Source: Brucella oryzae
GTDB taxonomy: Bacteria > Pseudomonadota > Alphaproteobacteria > Rhizobiales > Rhizobiaceae
Direction: 5' to 3'
NCBI GenBank assembly: GCA_012103035.1
Contig: JAAVLL010000001.1
Coordinates: 780,501-844,500 of the forward strand
DNA length: 64,000 bases
Each line of letters opens with the position of its first letter. Positions within the stretch are counted from its first letter, which is position 1. Positions 1-11,896 of the stretch are shown one piece after another. The position numbers were made by a program, and so were the translations under genes. A model generated the notes under the pieces. The model saw nothing but the letters and a program-made list of their open reading frames with translations, had not been told where the DNA came from and did no database searches.

Positions 1-1
1 A

Positions 2-432
2 TTCCGCACCGTGGCTTATAGCAATCAGAAGGAAGGCGAAATCGTCGATGCGCTTCGCGCTGCAAAGGCACTCACCCTGTCGCTGGTTGCGGAAGAGGAC
101 GGCCAGATTCTCGGCCATGTCGCCTTTTCCCTCGTCCTGATCGGTGGCGAGGATAAGGGTTGGTATGGGCTCGGTCCCGTCTCGGTGCTGCCTAAACGGC
201 AAGGCGAGGGGATCGGCAGCAATCTGATCCGCGAGGGCCTTGCGCAATTGCGCAGCCTCGGGGCAAAGGGCTGCGTCCTGCTGGGCGATCCCGGCTATTA
301 CGGGCGTTTCGGCTTCAAGGCCGATGCGCGGCTGAAACTGCCGGGTGTGCCCCGGAATATTTTCAGTGTCTGGCCTTCGGGCCGGACACGCCGGAAGGCG
401 ACGTCGCCTATCATTCCGCATTCGCTATATGA
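2..432 (+). CDS. GNAT-family N-acetyltransferase, 5' end outside the window
   Basis: C-terminal part of a GNAT acetyltransferase, which transfers an acetyl group from acetyl-CoA to an unknown amine. The readable part starts in the middle of the fold: the first codons (FRTVAYSNQ) match an internal position, so the start lies upstream of base 1. The acetyl-CoA pyrophosphate loop is visible as RQGEGIGSNL, followed by the LGDPGYYGRFGF block typical of YhbS-like members. The frame breaks at about 350, where GTGCCCC should be one C longer; restoring it gives an ending in HSAFAI and a stop at 430-432. A strong hairpin terminator follows directly. Substrate cannot be inferred. Confidence 0.8.
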
Positions 433-435
433 TTG

Positions 436-460
436 AAAGGGCCGGGAAACCGGCCCTTTT
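436..460. terminator. Bidirectional rho-independent terminator
   Basis: A perfect 10-bp stem (AAAGGGCCGG, loop GAAA, complementary arm) followed by T on the plus strand and also A/T-flanked on the minus strand. It lies between the convergent acetyltransferase and hemF genes and can stop both. Confidence 0.85.
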
Positions 461-467
461 CAATGAT

Positions 468-1424
<957 letters not shown>

Positions 1425-1599
1425 TCAGGCAGCCAAGGGCAAATGGATGAACTATTGTTTCTTGGCTTATCAAAGTCCGCGACCGGCGCAAAGCACGAAG
1501 CGCGCGATTGCCGGGCAGTATAGCCCCTCTCCCCAAGAAAAGACTCGTCTTTGTAACGGCGTTCCCCTATTTTTCTCTACTCAGGTTGGAGGCAAACGC

Positions 1600-1871
1600 A
1601 TGGCAGCAGCACGGCCCCGTCCGCCGCTCGAAGGCTTGCGCAAGCAGCTGCAAAAGAGTCGCGCCCAGAAAGGCCTGAAACAAAGCCGGATGCCGCGTGA
1701 CGGTTTCGTTCGCGAGACATTCACCTTGCCGCGACTGGCGGCACGCGAAAAGCGCGTGAATGGTTCGAGACATTTCCCAAAGCCGCCTACTGGACCGAGA
1801 TCGAGAGCTGGTGCGAGCGCCCGGACGATGTGATCGAATTCACTATGCGCCGGTTGGCGACCGCAGATTGA
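1600..1871 (+). CDS. Small conserved hypothetical protein
   Basis: About 90 residues, start ATG at 1600 behind TTGGAGG. The N-terminal half is strongly basic (MAAARPRPPLEGLRKQ and following), and the C-terminal half is acidic and aromatic (EWFETFPKAAYWTEIESW). The frame breaks at about 1750, where GCGAAAAGCG should carry five A; repair leads to a stop TGA at 1869-1871. The charge layout suggests a cytoplasmic protein or a nucleic-acid binder, but I do not recognise a named domain. It has its own terminator and is divergent from hemF. Confidence 0.6.
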
Positions 1872-1927
1872 GCAACGGCTTAACCGCGGCTGTCAAAGCC
1901 TTGAAATGCGATTCAGATTAGCAATCC

Positions 1928-1951
1928 AAAAGGCGCCCTGTGAGGCGCCTT
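1928..1951. terminator. Rho-independent terminator between convergent genes
   Basis: Stem AAGGCGCC with loop CTGTGA, with A-rich and T-rich flanks. It sits between the small hypothetical gene and the minus-strand nucleoside permease gene and can act in both directions. Confidence 0.7.
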
Positions 1952-1981
1952 CTGTGTTTGAATCGTTATTCCATTACAGGC

Positions 1982-3019
1982 TTATTGCGCCGCCGTCTGC
2001 GGAGCCTTTTCCCACGCTTTCCAGTTCTGGATGATGCTGTCGGCATAAGCCTTGCCAACACGATAGGCGTTGGTCGTCGCAAGCGGGAAACCGCCGGAAT
2101 TTGCGGCAAGCGATTGAGCCGCCGTCTGGTCCTTGCCCTGACGGTCGAAATTCGACGCGGTGCGCAGCAATGCGATGCGGTCGAAATCGAGCTTGCCAGC
2201 CTCGGCCGCGCGCTTCAGCGCGGTCAGCGTGGCATTGTCCTCCATCTGCGAGGTGCAGTAGTCTGCCTTGCCATCGGTGAGAAGCTTCACCCATTCGGTC
2301 ATGGCTTCGCCGATTTTCGCGCCGTGCCAATAGGTATCGCCCGAAGCCGTATCGCAGATCGTGACCTTGGGCGCGCCGGTCGCGGCTTCTTGCGTGTAGT
2401 GCTTGCGATATTCCTTCGCAGCGTCGCTATCGAGAAGTTCGACGTCCTTGGTCGTTGCCAAAGCGTAGTCGGCCAGCTTGCCGTTCAGTTCGAAAACTTC
2501 CGTACCTGCGGCCCATTTCGGCTTTTCGCCGGGCTTGGAAGCGCCAAGGCCGAAGAAATCCGTGGGCCAGCCTTCCGGCGCTTCGCGAATATCGATGCGA
2601 TGGTTCAGATTGGCATCGACGGCATATTTCGCCCAATGTGCCGATCCGAGCGTGCCATGCTTCGGGTCGACGCCGGCAATGCCTGCGATCAGGAAATAAG
2701 TGTGGCTGAGGTCGAGCTTGTCGCTCAGCGCCATAGCCGCCGTCGCGCTTGCGGCATTGGCGAAGCCCATGGCCGTCGTCATGTGGCAAAGCCCTTCTGC
2801 GGTGCAGTCGATCTCCGGATATTCCGGATTGAGGCCCGGCAGCTTGATCTTCTGCGTGAATTTTTCGCCCTCCAGCCACGGTTTGGCTTCTTCGCCGAAC
2901 ATGGTGATGACCATCACCTTCGGCTTAATGGTTTCGGCTTCCTTGGCAAAAGCCGGGGCGCTGGCCAGCAAGGCTGTGGCGGAAGCAGCGAGAGCGAGTG
3001 TGCGAACAGACAGTTTCAT
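1982..3019 (-). CDS. Purine nucleoside permease (NUP family), periplasmic or exported
   Basis: About 345 residues, uninterrupted. It starts with a clear signal peptide (MKLSVRTLALAASATALLAS, cleavage after APAFA) and continues with the NUP-family body: PKVMVITMFGEEAKPWL, a nucleoside-phosphorylase-like block FLIAGIAGVDP, and ASGDTYWHG near the middle. In fungi the family was named for purine nucleoside uptake. In bacteria the exported protein more likely binds or cleaves nucleosides, which is inference. I chose 3019 because the signal peptide begins there; an upstream in-frame ATG at 3076 would add a stretch with no signal-peptide character. trmL lies 53 bases upstream on the same strand, so co-transcription is likely. 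Confidence 0.85.
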   Translation of the reverse strand: MKLSVRTLALAASATALLASAPAFAKEAETIKPKVMVITMFGEEAKPWLEGEKFTQKIKLPGLNPEYPEIDCTAEGLCHMTTAMGFANAASATAAMALSDKLDLSHTYFLIAGIAGVDPKHGTLGSAHWAKYAVDANLNHRIDIREAPEGWPTDFFGLGASKPGEKPKWAAGTEVFELNGKLADYALATTKDVELLDSDAAKEYRKHYTQEAATGAPKVTICDTASGDTYWHGAKIGEAMTEWVKLLTDGKADYCTSQMEDNATLTALKRAAEAGKLDFDRIALLRTASNFDRQGKDQTAAQSLAANSGGFPLATTNAYRVGKAYADSIIQNWKAWEKAPQTAAQ

Positions 3020-3072
3020 GGACGAAGCGGGCCTTTCAGACCGGATGGGGATGAGGCACTTCGCGAATCCGG

Positions 3073-3537
3073 TCATTTCGCGAGGCTTTTCCTTTGGCGC
3101 AGAGCTTCGCCTGCCGTCATTGCGACGGAAACCGCAAGATTTAGCGATCTCGTGCCGGGCACCATCGGGATCAGAAGCCGCGCATCGGCGGAATCATGAA
3201 CATTGTCGGGAACGCCCGACGACTCACGCCCGAAGAGCAGAATGTCATTTTCCTGAAACTGATAATCCGTATAGGGGATCGCCGCCCTGGTGGACAGGAG
3301 AACGATGCGGCGCCCGGCCTGCTCGCGCCAGTCTTCAAAGTGTCGCCAATCCGCATGGCGAGTGAGGGCGGCCTGTTCCAGATAGTCCATTCCGGCACGC
3401 TTCAGGGAGCGGTCGGAAACATCGAATCCGGCGGGCTCGATCAGGTCGACCGCGAAGCCGAGGCAGGCGGCCATACGCAGGATCGTGCCGGTATTGCCGG
3501 GAATGTCGGGCTGGTAAAGTGCGACGCGCAGTTCCAT
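3073..3537 (-). CDS. trmL: tRNA (cytidine(34)-2'-O)-methyltransferase
   Basis: SPOUT-class methyltransferase that 2'-O-methylates position 34 of some tRNA-Leu isoacceptors, using S-adenosylmethionine. The 154-residue length is normal for the family. Visible motifs are YQPDIPGNTGTILR at the N terminus, the trefoil-knot motifs LLFGRESSGVP and IPMVPGTRSLNLAVSVA at the C terminus. No frame break. Start ATG at 3535-3537; the region upstream to 3721 separates it from the divergent ABC exporter gene. It is followed closely by the nucleoside permease gene on the same strand. Confidence 0.93.
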   Translation of the reverse strand: MELRVALYQPDIPGNTGTILRMAACLGFAVDLIEPAGFDVSDRSLKRAGMDYLEQAALTRHADWRHFEDWREQAGRRIVLLSTRAAIPYTDYQFQENDILLFGRESSGVPDNVHDSADARLLIPMVPGTRSLNLAVSVAMTAGEALRQRKSLAK

Positions 3538-3721
3538 ATGATGCGGGTAGCTTACAAATCCGGTGGCTGCAAGCGTTCAGAGTGATTGCGCGTCTCACGT
3601 CAACACATCAGTTGGTGAGGATAGCGCATGCAAGAAAAATTATTCTCGCATCACGAAAATATTCCTGTTTTGTTCCTGTTCCGTCTTGGAAAATTTGCAA
3701 GGTGCCCGTAAAAGGATCGCC

Positions 3722-5574
3722 ATGTTCAGATGGTTTGAAAAACGACTCGAAGCCTATCCCGAAGAACCGCCGCGCGAGCCCCGCGCGGACTGGTCGCCTT
3801 TTGCCTTTATTATACCCGCGGCGCATGGCCGTGGATCATCGGCATGGCGATTTTCACGACGCTGATCGCCGTGATCGAAGTGTCGCTTTTGCTTTCATGG
3901 GCAATATTGTCGACTGGCTGTCGCACCAGTCGCGCGAGACGTTCCTCAGCAATGAAGGCTGGCGGCTTGCGCTGATCGCGGGTGTCGTCCTGGTCGGCCT
4001 ACCGGGCGTGGTGCTGATCCATTCGCTGCTCATCCACCAGACATTGCTCGGCAATTATCCGATGCGCGTGCGCTGGCTGATGCACCGTTACCTGATCCGC
4101 CAGTCGATGGCGTTCTTTCAGGACGAGTTTGCCGGGCGCATCTCGACCAAGCTGATGCAGACCGCTCTTGCCGTTCGTGAAACGGTGATGAAGCTTCTGG
4201 ACGTGCTCAACTATGTCATCGTCTATTTCGCGGGCACGCTGTTCATCGCGGCATCGGCGGATCTGGTGCTGATGATCCCGTTCGCCGTCTGGCTCGCCGT
4301 CTACATCCTGTTGCTGCGGTTCTTCATTCCGCGTCTGCGCGTGATCTCGGAGCAGCAGGCCGATGCGCGCTCCTTGATGACCGGGCGTATCGTCGACAGC
4401 TATACCAATATCGCGACGGTCGCTTTTCTCGCATTCCAGCCGCGAGGAATCCTATGTTCGCGAAAGCCTCGACGGCTTCCTCGGCACCGTGTACGGGCAG
4501 ATGCGTCTGGTGACGATGTTCCATTTCACCCTCTATCTGACAAACTGCATCCTGCTGTTCGCGGTGGGCGCGATCGGCATCCAGCTCTGGATGAACGAAG
4601 CGATCTCCGTGGGTGCCGTTGCCGTCGGCATCGGCCTCGTGCTGCGCCTCAACGGCATGTCGCAATGGATCATGTGGGAAATGTCGGCCCTGTTCGAGAA
4701 TATCGGCACGGTGGAAGATGGAATCACCACGATTGCGCGCTCGCATGAGGTCGTGGACGCTCCCGGTGCGCCAGCCTTGCAGGTGACGAGGGGCGAGCTC
4801 GACTTCGACAGGATCGGCTTCCATTACGGCAAGGGCAAAGGGGTTATCGAAAATCTCACGCTCACCATCAAGCCGGGCCAGAAGGTGGGATTGGTCGGAC
4901 GCTCCGGTGCCGGTAAGTCCACGCTGGTCAATCTTCTGTTGCGCTTCTACGATCTGGAGAAGGGCCGCATCCTGATCGATGGGCAGGATATTTCCAGGGT
5001 CACGCAGGATACGCTTCGTGCCAATATCGGCATGGTCACACAGGATACGTCGCTGCTGCACCGTTCTGTTCGCGAGAACATCATGTATGGGCGACCGGAC
5101 GCGACAGAAGAAATGTTGCAGCAGGCGATCCGTCTGGCGCAGGCCGACCAGTTCATTCCGCTGCTGACCGACCCGAAGGGACGGCAGGGGCTGGATGCGC
5201 ATGTCGGGGAACGCGGCGTCAAGCTTTCCGGCGGGCAACGCCAGCGCATAGCAATTGCGCGTGTGATGCTGAAGGATGCGCCGATCCTCATTCTGGACGA
5301 GGCAACATCGGCGCTCGATTCAGAGGTCGAGGCCGCCATTCAGGACAGCCTCAATACCTTGATGGAAGGCAAGACCGTGATCGCCATCGCGCACCGCCTT
5401 TCCACCATCGCAGCACTTGATCGTCTCGTGGTGATGGACAAGGGGCGTATCGTCGAAGATGGCACGCATGAGGAACTTGTGGCGCTCGGCGGCATTTATG
5501 CAAATCTATGGGCCCGTCAGTCCGGCGGCTTCCTCGGTTTCGATGACAGTTCCGAGGATGCTCTGGTAAAATAG
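3722..5574 (+). CDS. ABC exporter half-transporter (permease-ATPase fusion), first of a pair
   Basis: About 620 residues: an N-terminal six-helix ABC transmembrane domain followed by an ATPase domain with Walker A GRSGAGKST, Q-loop region MVTQDTSLL, signature LSGGQRQR, Walker [13 protein letters not shown] and H-loop IAHRLST. It moves an unknown substrate out of the cytoplasm or across the inner membrane. Three breaks: near 3812 (one base missing), near 3892 (CTTTTGC, expected five T) and near 4421 (two bases, probably AA of an AAG Lys codon, missing in a block that should read TVKLF). The next gene encodes a close relative, starting 15 bases downstream, suggesting a heterodimer. Substrate unknown; MsbA-like lipid flippase or drug exporter are possibilities. 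Confidence 0.85.
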
Positions 5575-5589
5575 GGATAGAAGTCATTG

Positions 5590-7453
5590 ATGAAAGCGGT
5601 TTACAGCCTGTTCGAACGTTGGGTCGATCCCTTTCGTGAACCGGACAGGCTGAGACCGCCTTCCACCACGCTCGGCTTTCTGTGGCATTATGCGCGGCAG
5701 GCCAAATGGCCGCTTGCTGTTTCGCTTGCCGTTGGCGGATTGCTGCCGCTGGTCGAGGCGGGGCTGTTCTATTTCACCGGCAGGCTGGTCGATATTCTCG
5801 ATCAGGCGGGAAAGGGCGGCGCCGAACGCAGCTGGTCGGCACTTTTGCAAGCAGCGGGACCAGAACTTCTGTTCATGGGCATAACCGTCCTTGTCATCCG
5901 CCTTGTCGTGACGGCGATCAACACGCTGCTGGAAGAGCAGGTGATGGGCCCCAATTTCTATAACCTGATCCGGTGGCAGGCCAATTCATATGTGCTGCAG
6001 CAATCCTACGGGTTTTCCAGAATGATTTTGCAGGGCGCATAGCGACAAAAGTCTGGCAGGCCGGGCAGGCGGCGGGCGATTTCATCCAGAGCCTGATCCA
6101 GGTGGTCTGGTTCATGCTGATATACAGCATCAGCACATTGTTCCTCATAGGGCGGCTGGATTGGACGCTCGCGGCGGTCGTGCTGGCATGGATTGCTGTT
6201 TTCGTGTTGATTGCACGTCATTATCTTCCGCAAATCCGCCGTCAGGCCGAGGCTTCCGCCGAGGCGGGGTCGCTGATAAACGGGCGGCTGGTCGACAGCT
6301 ATTCCAATATCCAGACGATCAAGCTGAACACCGTCAATGATGATGTTCAGTATTTGCGCGAAGGTTTCAAAGGATACATTGCCGCGCTTCTCCCGTTCAT
6401 GCGGTCGCTCACCGGCGTCCGCGTTTCGCTCACGGCGCTCTCCGGACTGATGATCGTGACGGTTGCGGCGATTGCCATCGATCTGTGGACCCGCAATGCC
6501 ATCACCGTCGGGCAGGTGTCGTTCACGCTTGGCCTTGTGCTGCGCCTCAACATGCTGCTTGGCCGTCTCATGATGCAATTGAACGGTATGCTGCGCCAGC
6601 TCGGGCTGATCGAGAATTCCATGCGGCTGGTTTCCGCGCCGCTGGGGCTGGAGGATCGGCCCGATGCCAAACCACTCAAGGTGACGGAAGCGCGTATCGA
6701 GGTTCGCAATGTCACCTTTCATTACGGCAAGGCGGCGGGCGTTCTCGACAATATCAACCTGACCGTGCGCGGCGGTGAAAGGGTTGGCCTTGTCGGCCAT
6801 TCGGGCGCGGGCAAGTCCACCCTCGTCAATCTCATCCTGCGGCTCTACGATGTTGAGAAAGGCTCTATCCTCATTGACGGGCAGGATATTCGCGATGTCA
6901 CCCAGACATCGCTGCGCCGGGCCGTTGCGGTCGTCAGTCAGGAAACAGCCTTGTTGCACAGGTCGCTGCGCGAGAACATCATGCTGGCGCGCGATGATGC
7001 GACCGATGAGGAATTGATGCAGGCCGCACGTCAGGCCGAGGCCGATGAATTCATTGCCCGGCTGGAGGATTTTCAGGGACGGCGCTCCTTCGATGCCTTT
7101 GTGGGCGAGCGCGGCGTCAAGCTTTCGGGCGGGCAGCGCCAGCGCATCGCCATTGCGCGCGCCATTTTGAAGGATGCCCCATCCTCATTCTCGATGAGGC
7201 GACATCCGCACTCGATTCGGAGGTGGAAGCTTCCATTCAGGAGAATCTGAAACGTCTCATGGATGGCAAGACTGTGATTGCGATCGCTCACCGTCTTTCC
7301 ACCATTGCTGCGCTCGATCGGCTGGTGGTGATGGATCAGGGGCGCATCGTGGAGGAGGGCACGCATGACGAACTTATTGCGCAGGGTGGTATCTATGCGG
7401 GACTTTGGGCTCGTCAGTCCGGCGGTTTCATCGGGCGGAACGATGAAAGTTGA
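5590..7453 (+). CDS. ABC exporter half-transporter, second of a pair
   Basis: About 620 residues with the same order as its neighbour: transmembrane domain, then ATPase with Walker [43 protein letters not shown] and IAHRLST. Both signature and Walker B are canonical in this and the preceding protein, so both sites should be active, unlike asymmetric heterodimeric exporters. Breaks: near 6013 (GGGTTTTCC, expected TTTTT, restoring FFQNDFAGR) and near 7178 (GCCCCATCC, expected CCCCC, restoring [10 protein letters not shown]). Start ATG 5590 is adjacent to an in-frame TTG. Likely co-transcribed with the first half-transporter and separated from petA by a 249-base promoter region. Confidence 0.85.
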
Positions 7454-7702
7454 GAGCTTTCCATTGTCTGCGGTCTATTACCAATCTGCTGTGCATTTGT
7501 TAAATTGCGCAAGCAAATCTGCCTGCGACATCGTGCCGTCATAAGGGCTTGGTGTCTGGACAAGCGATTTTTACACGCATAAACCGGATAGTGAAATGGA
7601 GGGAATTTCGTCCTGTGAGCACTTGCAGGACTACTTTTGCGCAAGTGCAAAAGAGGACGAGGAGAGTTCAATTGAACATGCAGGTTGAAAAGGAATTGGC
7701 AC
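7454..7702 (+). promoter_or_regulatory. petABC upstream region
   Basis: A 249-base non-coding stretch between the ABC exporter genes and petA. It contains two small inverted repeats: GCTTG around a 9-base loop near 7548-7566, and CTTTTGC / GCAAAAG near 7634-7652 close to the petA ribosome site (GAGGACGAGGAG). I see no unambiguous -35/-10 pair. It must hold the promoter of petABC unless the operon is read from the transporter genes. Confidence 0.35.
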
Positions 7703-8265
7703 GTGAGCGCACACGACACGGCTGAGCCGACACGGCGTGATTTTTGTATATTGCGACGGGAATGGCCGGTGTCGTCGGAGCAGGCGGACTGGCATGGCCG
7801 TTTATCGACCAGATGCGTCCGGACGCTTCGACACTCGCGGCTGCGTCCATCGAAGTTGATGTTTCCTCCCTCACGGAAGGTGCATCATTAACTGTTAAAT
7901 GGCGTGGTAAGCCGGTTTTCATTCGTAACCGCTCCGCCAAGGAAGTCGAAGATGCCAAGACAACCGCTCTTGGTGATCTCAAGGATCAGAACGCACGTAA
8001 CGCCAACCTCGCTGCGGACGCGCAGGCGACCGATCTCGCCCGCTCGGCAGGCGAAGGCAAGGAAAACTGGCTGGTGATGATCGGTGTGTGTACCCATCTG
8101 GGTTGCGTGCCGCTCGGTGAATCCGGTTCTTTCGGCGGCTGGTTCTGCCCATGCCATGGCTCGACCTATGACACTGCCGGTCGTATCCGCAGCGGTCCGG
8201 CGCCGGAGAACATGCACATTCCGCAATATGCGTTCGCTTCCGATACGGTCATCAGGATCGGCTAA
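7703..8265 (+). CDS. petA: Ubiquinol-cytochrome c reductase Rieske iron-sulfur subunit
   Basis: Iron-sulfur subunit of the cytochrome bc1 complex in the inner membrane, with the [2Fe-2S] head in the periplasm; it takes electrons from ubiquinol to cytochrome c1. The N terminus has a Tat-like RRDF motif and one transmembrane helix ([15 protein letters not shown]). Cluster ligands are in CTHLGC and CPCHGS. About 187 residues. I chose GTG at 7703 ([14 protein letters not shown]), which the family requires. The frame breaks at about 7741, where the T run should be six rather than five (DFLYIATG). First gene of petABC, 20 bases before petB. Confidence 0.95.
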
Positions 8266-8285
8266 CAGGTCTTGGGAGAGCAGAC

Positions 8286-9579
8286 ATGAGTGGTGGACAC
8301 TCCACATACACGCCGAAGACCGGCATCGAAAAATGGGTGGACGAACGGCTTCCCTTGCCGCGTCTCGTCTATGATTCTTTCGTGGCTTATCCGACGCCGC
8401 GTAACCTGAACTACATGTACACCTTTGGTGGCATTCTGAGCTTCATGCTCATCTCGCAGATTCTGACCGGCGTTGTGTTGGCCATGCATTATGCTGCGGA
8501 TACGGGCATTGCGTTCAATTCCGTCGAGAAGATCATGCGCGACGTCAACTCCGGTTGGCTGCTGCGCTACATGCACTCCAACGGTGCATCCTTCTTCTTC
8601 ATCGCCGTTTATCTCCATATTGCCCGCGGCCTTTACTATGGTTCCTACAAGGCGCCGCGCGAGCTTTTGTGGATTCTGGGCGTGGTGATCTTCCTTCTCA
8701 TGATGGCGACTGCCTTCATGGGCTATGTGCTGCCATGGGGCCAGATGTCCTTCTGGGGCGCGACCGTTATCACCGGCTTCTTCACGGCTTTCCCGATCAT
8801 TGGCGAGCCGATTCAGCAGCTCCTGCTGGGCGGCTTTGCGGTCGACAATCCAACGCTCAACCGCTTCTTCTCGCTGCACTATCTGCTGCCGTTCATGATT
8901 GCAGGTGTCGTCATCCTGCACGTCTGGGCGCTGCATGTGACGGGCCAGACCAATCCGACCGGCATTGAAGTCAAGTCCAAGACCGATACGCTGCCGTTCA
9001 CGCCTTATGCGACCATCAAGGACGCTTTCGGCGCGCTCGTCTTCTTCGTGTTCTTCGCTTACTTCGTCTTCTACATGCCGAACTTCCTCGGCCATCCGGA
9101 TAACTATATCCCGGCCGATTCCTGAAGACGCCTGCTCACATCGTTCCGGAATGGTACTTCCTGCCGTTCTACGCGATGCTGCGCGCCATCACCTTCAACA
9201 TCGGCCCGATCGACTCGAAGCTCGGCGGCGTTCTGACCATGTTCGGTTCGATCGCGATCCTCTTCGTCGTGCCGTGGCTCGATACGTCGAAAGTTCGTTC
9301 GGCTGTCTATCGTCCGTGGTTCAAGCTGTTCTTCTGGCTGTTCGTGATCAATGCCATCTTCCTTGGATGGCTGGGTTCGCGTCCCGCAGAAGGCTCCTAC
9401 GTCTTCATGGCGCAGCTGGGTACCCTCTACTACTTTGCTTTCTTCATCGTTATCATGCCGGTCATCGGCCTGATTGAAACGCCGAAGCGTTTGCCGAACT
9501 CGATCACCGAGGCGGTTCTGGAGAAGAGCGGCAAGGCTGAGATTACCCCGTGGAAATCCCTGTTGAAACTCGGGGCTGA
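8286..9579 (+). CDS. petB: Ubiquinol-cytochrome c reductase cytochrome b subunit
   Basis: Membrane cytochrome b of the bc1 complex, holding the Qo and Qi sites and two b hemes. Family blocks are [12 protein letters not shown], the heme-ligand helices around [10 protein letters not shown] and [20 protein letters not shown], and the Qo-site [14 protein letters not shown]. Repaired length about 431 residues. Breaks: near 9121 (TTCCTG, expected TTCCCTG, joining NYIPADS to [13 protein letters not shown]) and near 9546 (ATTACCCCG, expected CCCCC). The second repair ends the protein at TGA 9577-9579 ([13 protein letters not shown]). Without it the frame runs on into petC, mimicking a fused cytochrome b/c1 gene. 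Confidence 0.93.
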
Positions 9580-9607
9580 ACCAGCGAGAGAGATGAAGGA
9601 CGTAACA

Positions 9608-10490
<883 letters not shown>

Positions 10491-10509
10491 CAATGGATCA
10501 ACCTGAATT

Positions 10510-10544
10510 AAAAGATGGGCGCTGCGAGCGCCCATCTTTTGTTC
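10510..10544 (+). terminator. Rho-independent terminator of petABC
   Basis: A perfect 14-bp stem (arms starting AAAAGATGGGCGCT) with loop GCG and a T run after the second arm; one of the strongest hairpins in the window. Confidence 0.92.
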
Positions 10545-10727
10545 TGTAGCTGGAAGGTCGGCTGCGCCACAAATAAGCCATGAAAATGACGGTGCGTCGC
10601 CGCAATGTTCTTGGCGGAAATGGGCGGTTTCTTTTGCAATTTGCTCGTTTGAGGGTGTAAAGGAGCTTGGCCCCAACTTTGCCTTGATTAATTTGACCGG
10701 CCCGTAGGCCGCCTGAAAGGATGGAAA

Positions 10728-11273
10728 ATGGAATCCGGATTTAAAGCCAGCTTGAAGGATGCGATCCGCACCATTCCGGACTATCCGAAGCCGGGCGTCC
10801 AGTTCCGTGACGTGACCACGCTGATGGGCGATGCACAGGCATTTCGCCGCTCCGTCGATGAACTGGTCTATCCTTATGCAGGCAACAAGGTCGACAAGGT
10901 CGCCGGTATCGAAGCGCGCGGCTTCATTCTCGGCGGCGCTATAGCGCACCAGCTTTCGGCAGGTTTCGTCCCGATCCGCAAGAAGGGCAAGCTGCCGCGC
11001 GATACAGTGCGGATTGCCTACAGCCTTGAATATGGCATCGATGAAATGGAAATGCATCGCGACGCCATCCAGAAGGGCGAGCGCATCATTCTGGTGGATG
11101 ACCTGATCGCCACCGGCGGAACGGCGGAAGCTGCGGCGAAGCTGCTGCTTCAAATGGGCGCGGATATCGTTGCGGCCTGCTTCATCATCGACCTGCCGGA
11201 CCTCGGCGGCCGCAAGAAGCTTGAAGCGCTTGGTGTGCCGGTTCGCACACTCGTTGCCTTCGAAGGCGACTGA
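10728..11273 (+). CDS. apt: Adenine phosphoribosyltransferase
   Basis: Salvages adenine to AMP with PRPP in the cytoplasm. 181 residues, normal for the family and uninterrupted. The PRPP-binding motif is [14 protein letters not shown], and the family blocks [24 protein letters not shown] and RKKGKLP are present. Start ATG 10728 lies behind CCTGAAAGG. The gene is monocistronic: a terminator isolates it from petC, and a palindromic repeat plus another terminator follow. The 237 bases upstream show no clear additional gene. Confidence 0.97.
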   Translation: MESGFKASLKDAIRTIPDYPKPGVQFRDVTTLMGDAQAFRRSVDELVYPYAGNKVDKVAGIEARGFILGGAIAHQLSAGFVPIRKKGKLPRDTVRIAYSLEYGIDEMEMHRDAIQKGERIILVDDLIATGGTAEAAAKLLLQMGADIVAACFIIDLPDLGGRKKLEALGVPVRTLVAFEGD

Positions 11274-11278
11274 GATTA

Positions 11279-11379
11279 GAGCGTTTCCGGTTTAAATGGA
11301 ATCGTCGGAACCGCTCTATCTATTTGTTTTCACGCATTATCCGACGCAAAACCGCTACGCAGTTTTGCTGGAAATGCTC
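11279..11379. repeat. About 100-bp palindromic intergenic repeat (GAGCG...GCTC type)
   Basis: Begins GAGCGTTTCCGG and ends GGAAATGCTC, with a central block CTATCTATTTGTTTTCACGC. The same central block and similar ends occur at 38848-38946, and a shortened form at 40500-40536. It begins five bases after the apt stop codon. Such palindromes are common between genes in Rhizobiales; the family name is not certain to me. Confidence 0.7.
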
Positions 11380-11384
11380 AGGAA

Positions 11385-11409
11385 AAAGCCCGGATCGCTC
11401 CGGGCTTTG
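11385..11409. terminator. Bidirectional rho-independent terminator
   Basis: A perfect 10-bp stem AAAGCCCGGA, loop TCGC, with T runs on both outer sides. It lies between apt and the convergent MaoC-like gene. Confidence 0.85.
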
Positions 11410-11413
11410 TTGT

Positions 11414-11896
11414 TCAGGCCGCTGTTTTCGACGGCAGCTTCACCATCGCGGCATTGTCGAAGGACAGCACCTCTTCGCCGTTCTGGTTATGGGCGCTTGT
11501 CGTCATGGTCAGCATCGACCAGCCGGGTCGGGAAGCGAGCGGCCTGATGGCATGGACAATGCGCCTGTAGGTAATGGTATCTCCGGCATAAACGGGCTTC
11601 GGCCATTTCAGGTTCTCGAAACCGGGCGAGGGGCCGAATGTCGGCGGTGTCTCGCCGCGCTTCAAAGCTTCCTTTGTCGCCTTGACGATGGAAGCGACAT
11701 TGAGTTTCATGAACACCGCCGTTGTGTGCCAGCCGGAGGCGCAAAGCCCGCCAAAGACGCTTTCCTTTGCCGCTTCGGCATCCAGATGGAACGGCTGCGG
11801 ATCGTATTTTCTGGCGAAATCGATGATTTCCTCAGGCGTAAACGTATAGCTGCCGATGACGAGGTTCTGTCCGAGATTTTCTTGCAGGAAACTCAT
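11414..11896 (-). CDS. MaoC-family (hotdog fold) dehydratase
   Basis: About 160 residues, uninterrupted from the start at 11896 (MSFLQENLGQN). The hydratase-2 signature is YDPQPFHLDAEAAKESVFGGLCASGWHT, in which the Asp and His of the hotdog active site can be placed; the protein probably hydrates or dehydrates an enoyl-CoA thioester. The upstream MaoC-like gene ends in TGA overlapping this ATG (ATGA), indicating translational coupling and a likely heterodimer. An in-frame ATG further upstream (11962) lies inside the neighbouring gene and is less likely. Substrate is unknown. Confidence 0.85.
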   Translation of the reverse strand: MSFLQENLGQNLVIGSYTFTPEEIIDFARKYDPQPFHLDAEAAKESVFGGLCASGWHTTAVFMKLNVASIVKATKEALKRGETPPTFGPSPGFENLKWPKPVYAGDTITYRRIVHAIRPLASRPGWSMLTMTTSAHNQNGEEVLSFDNAAMVKLPSKTAA

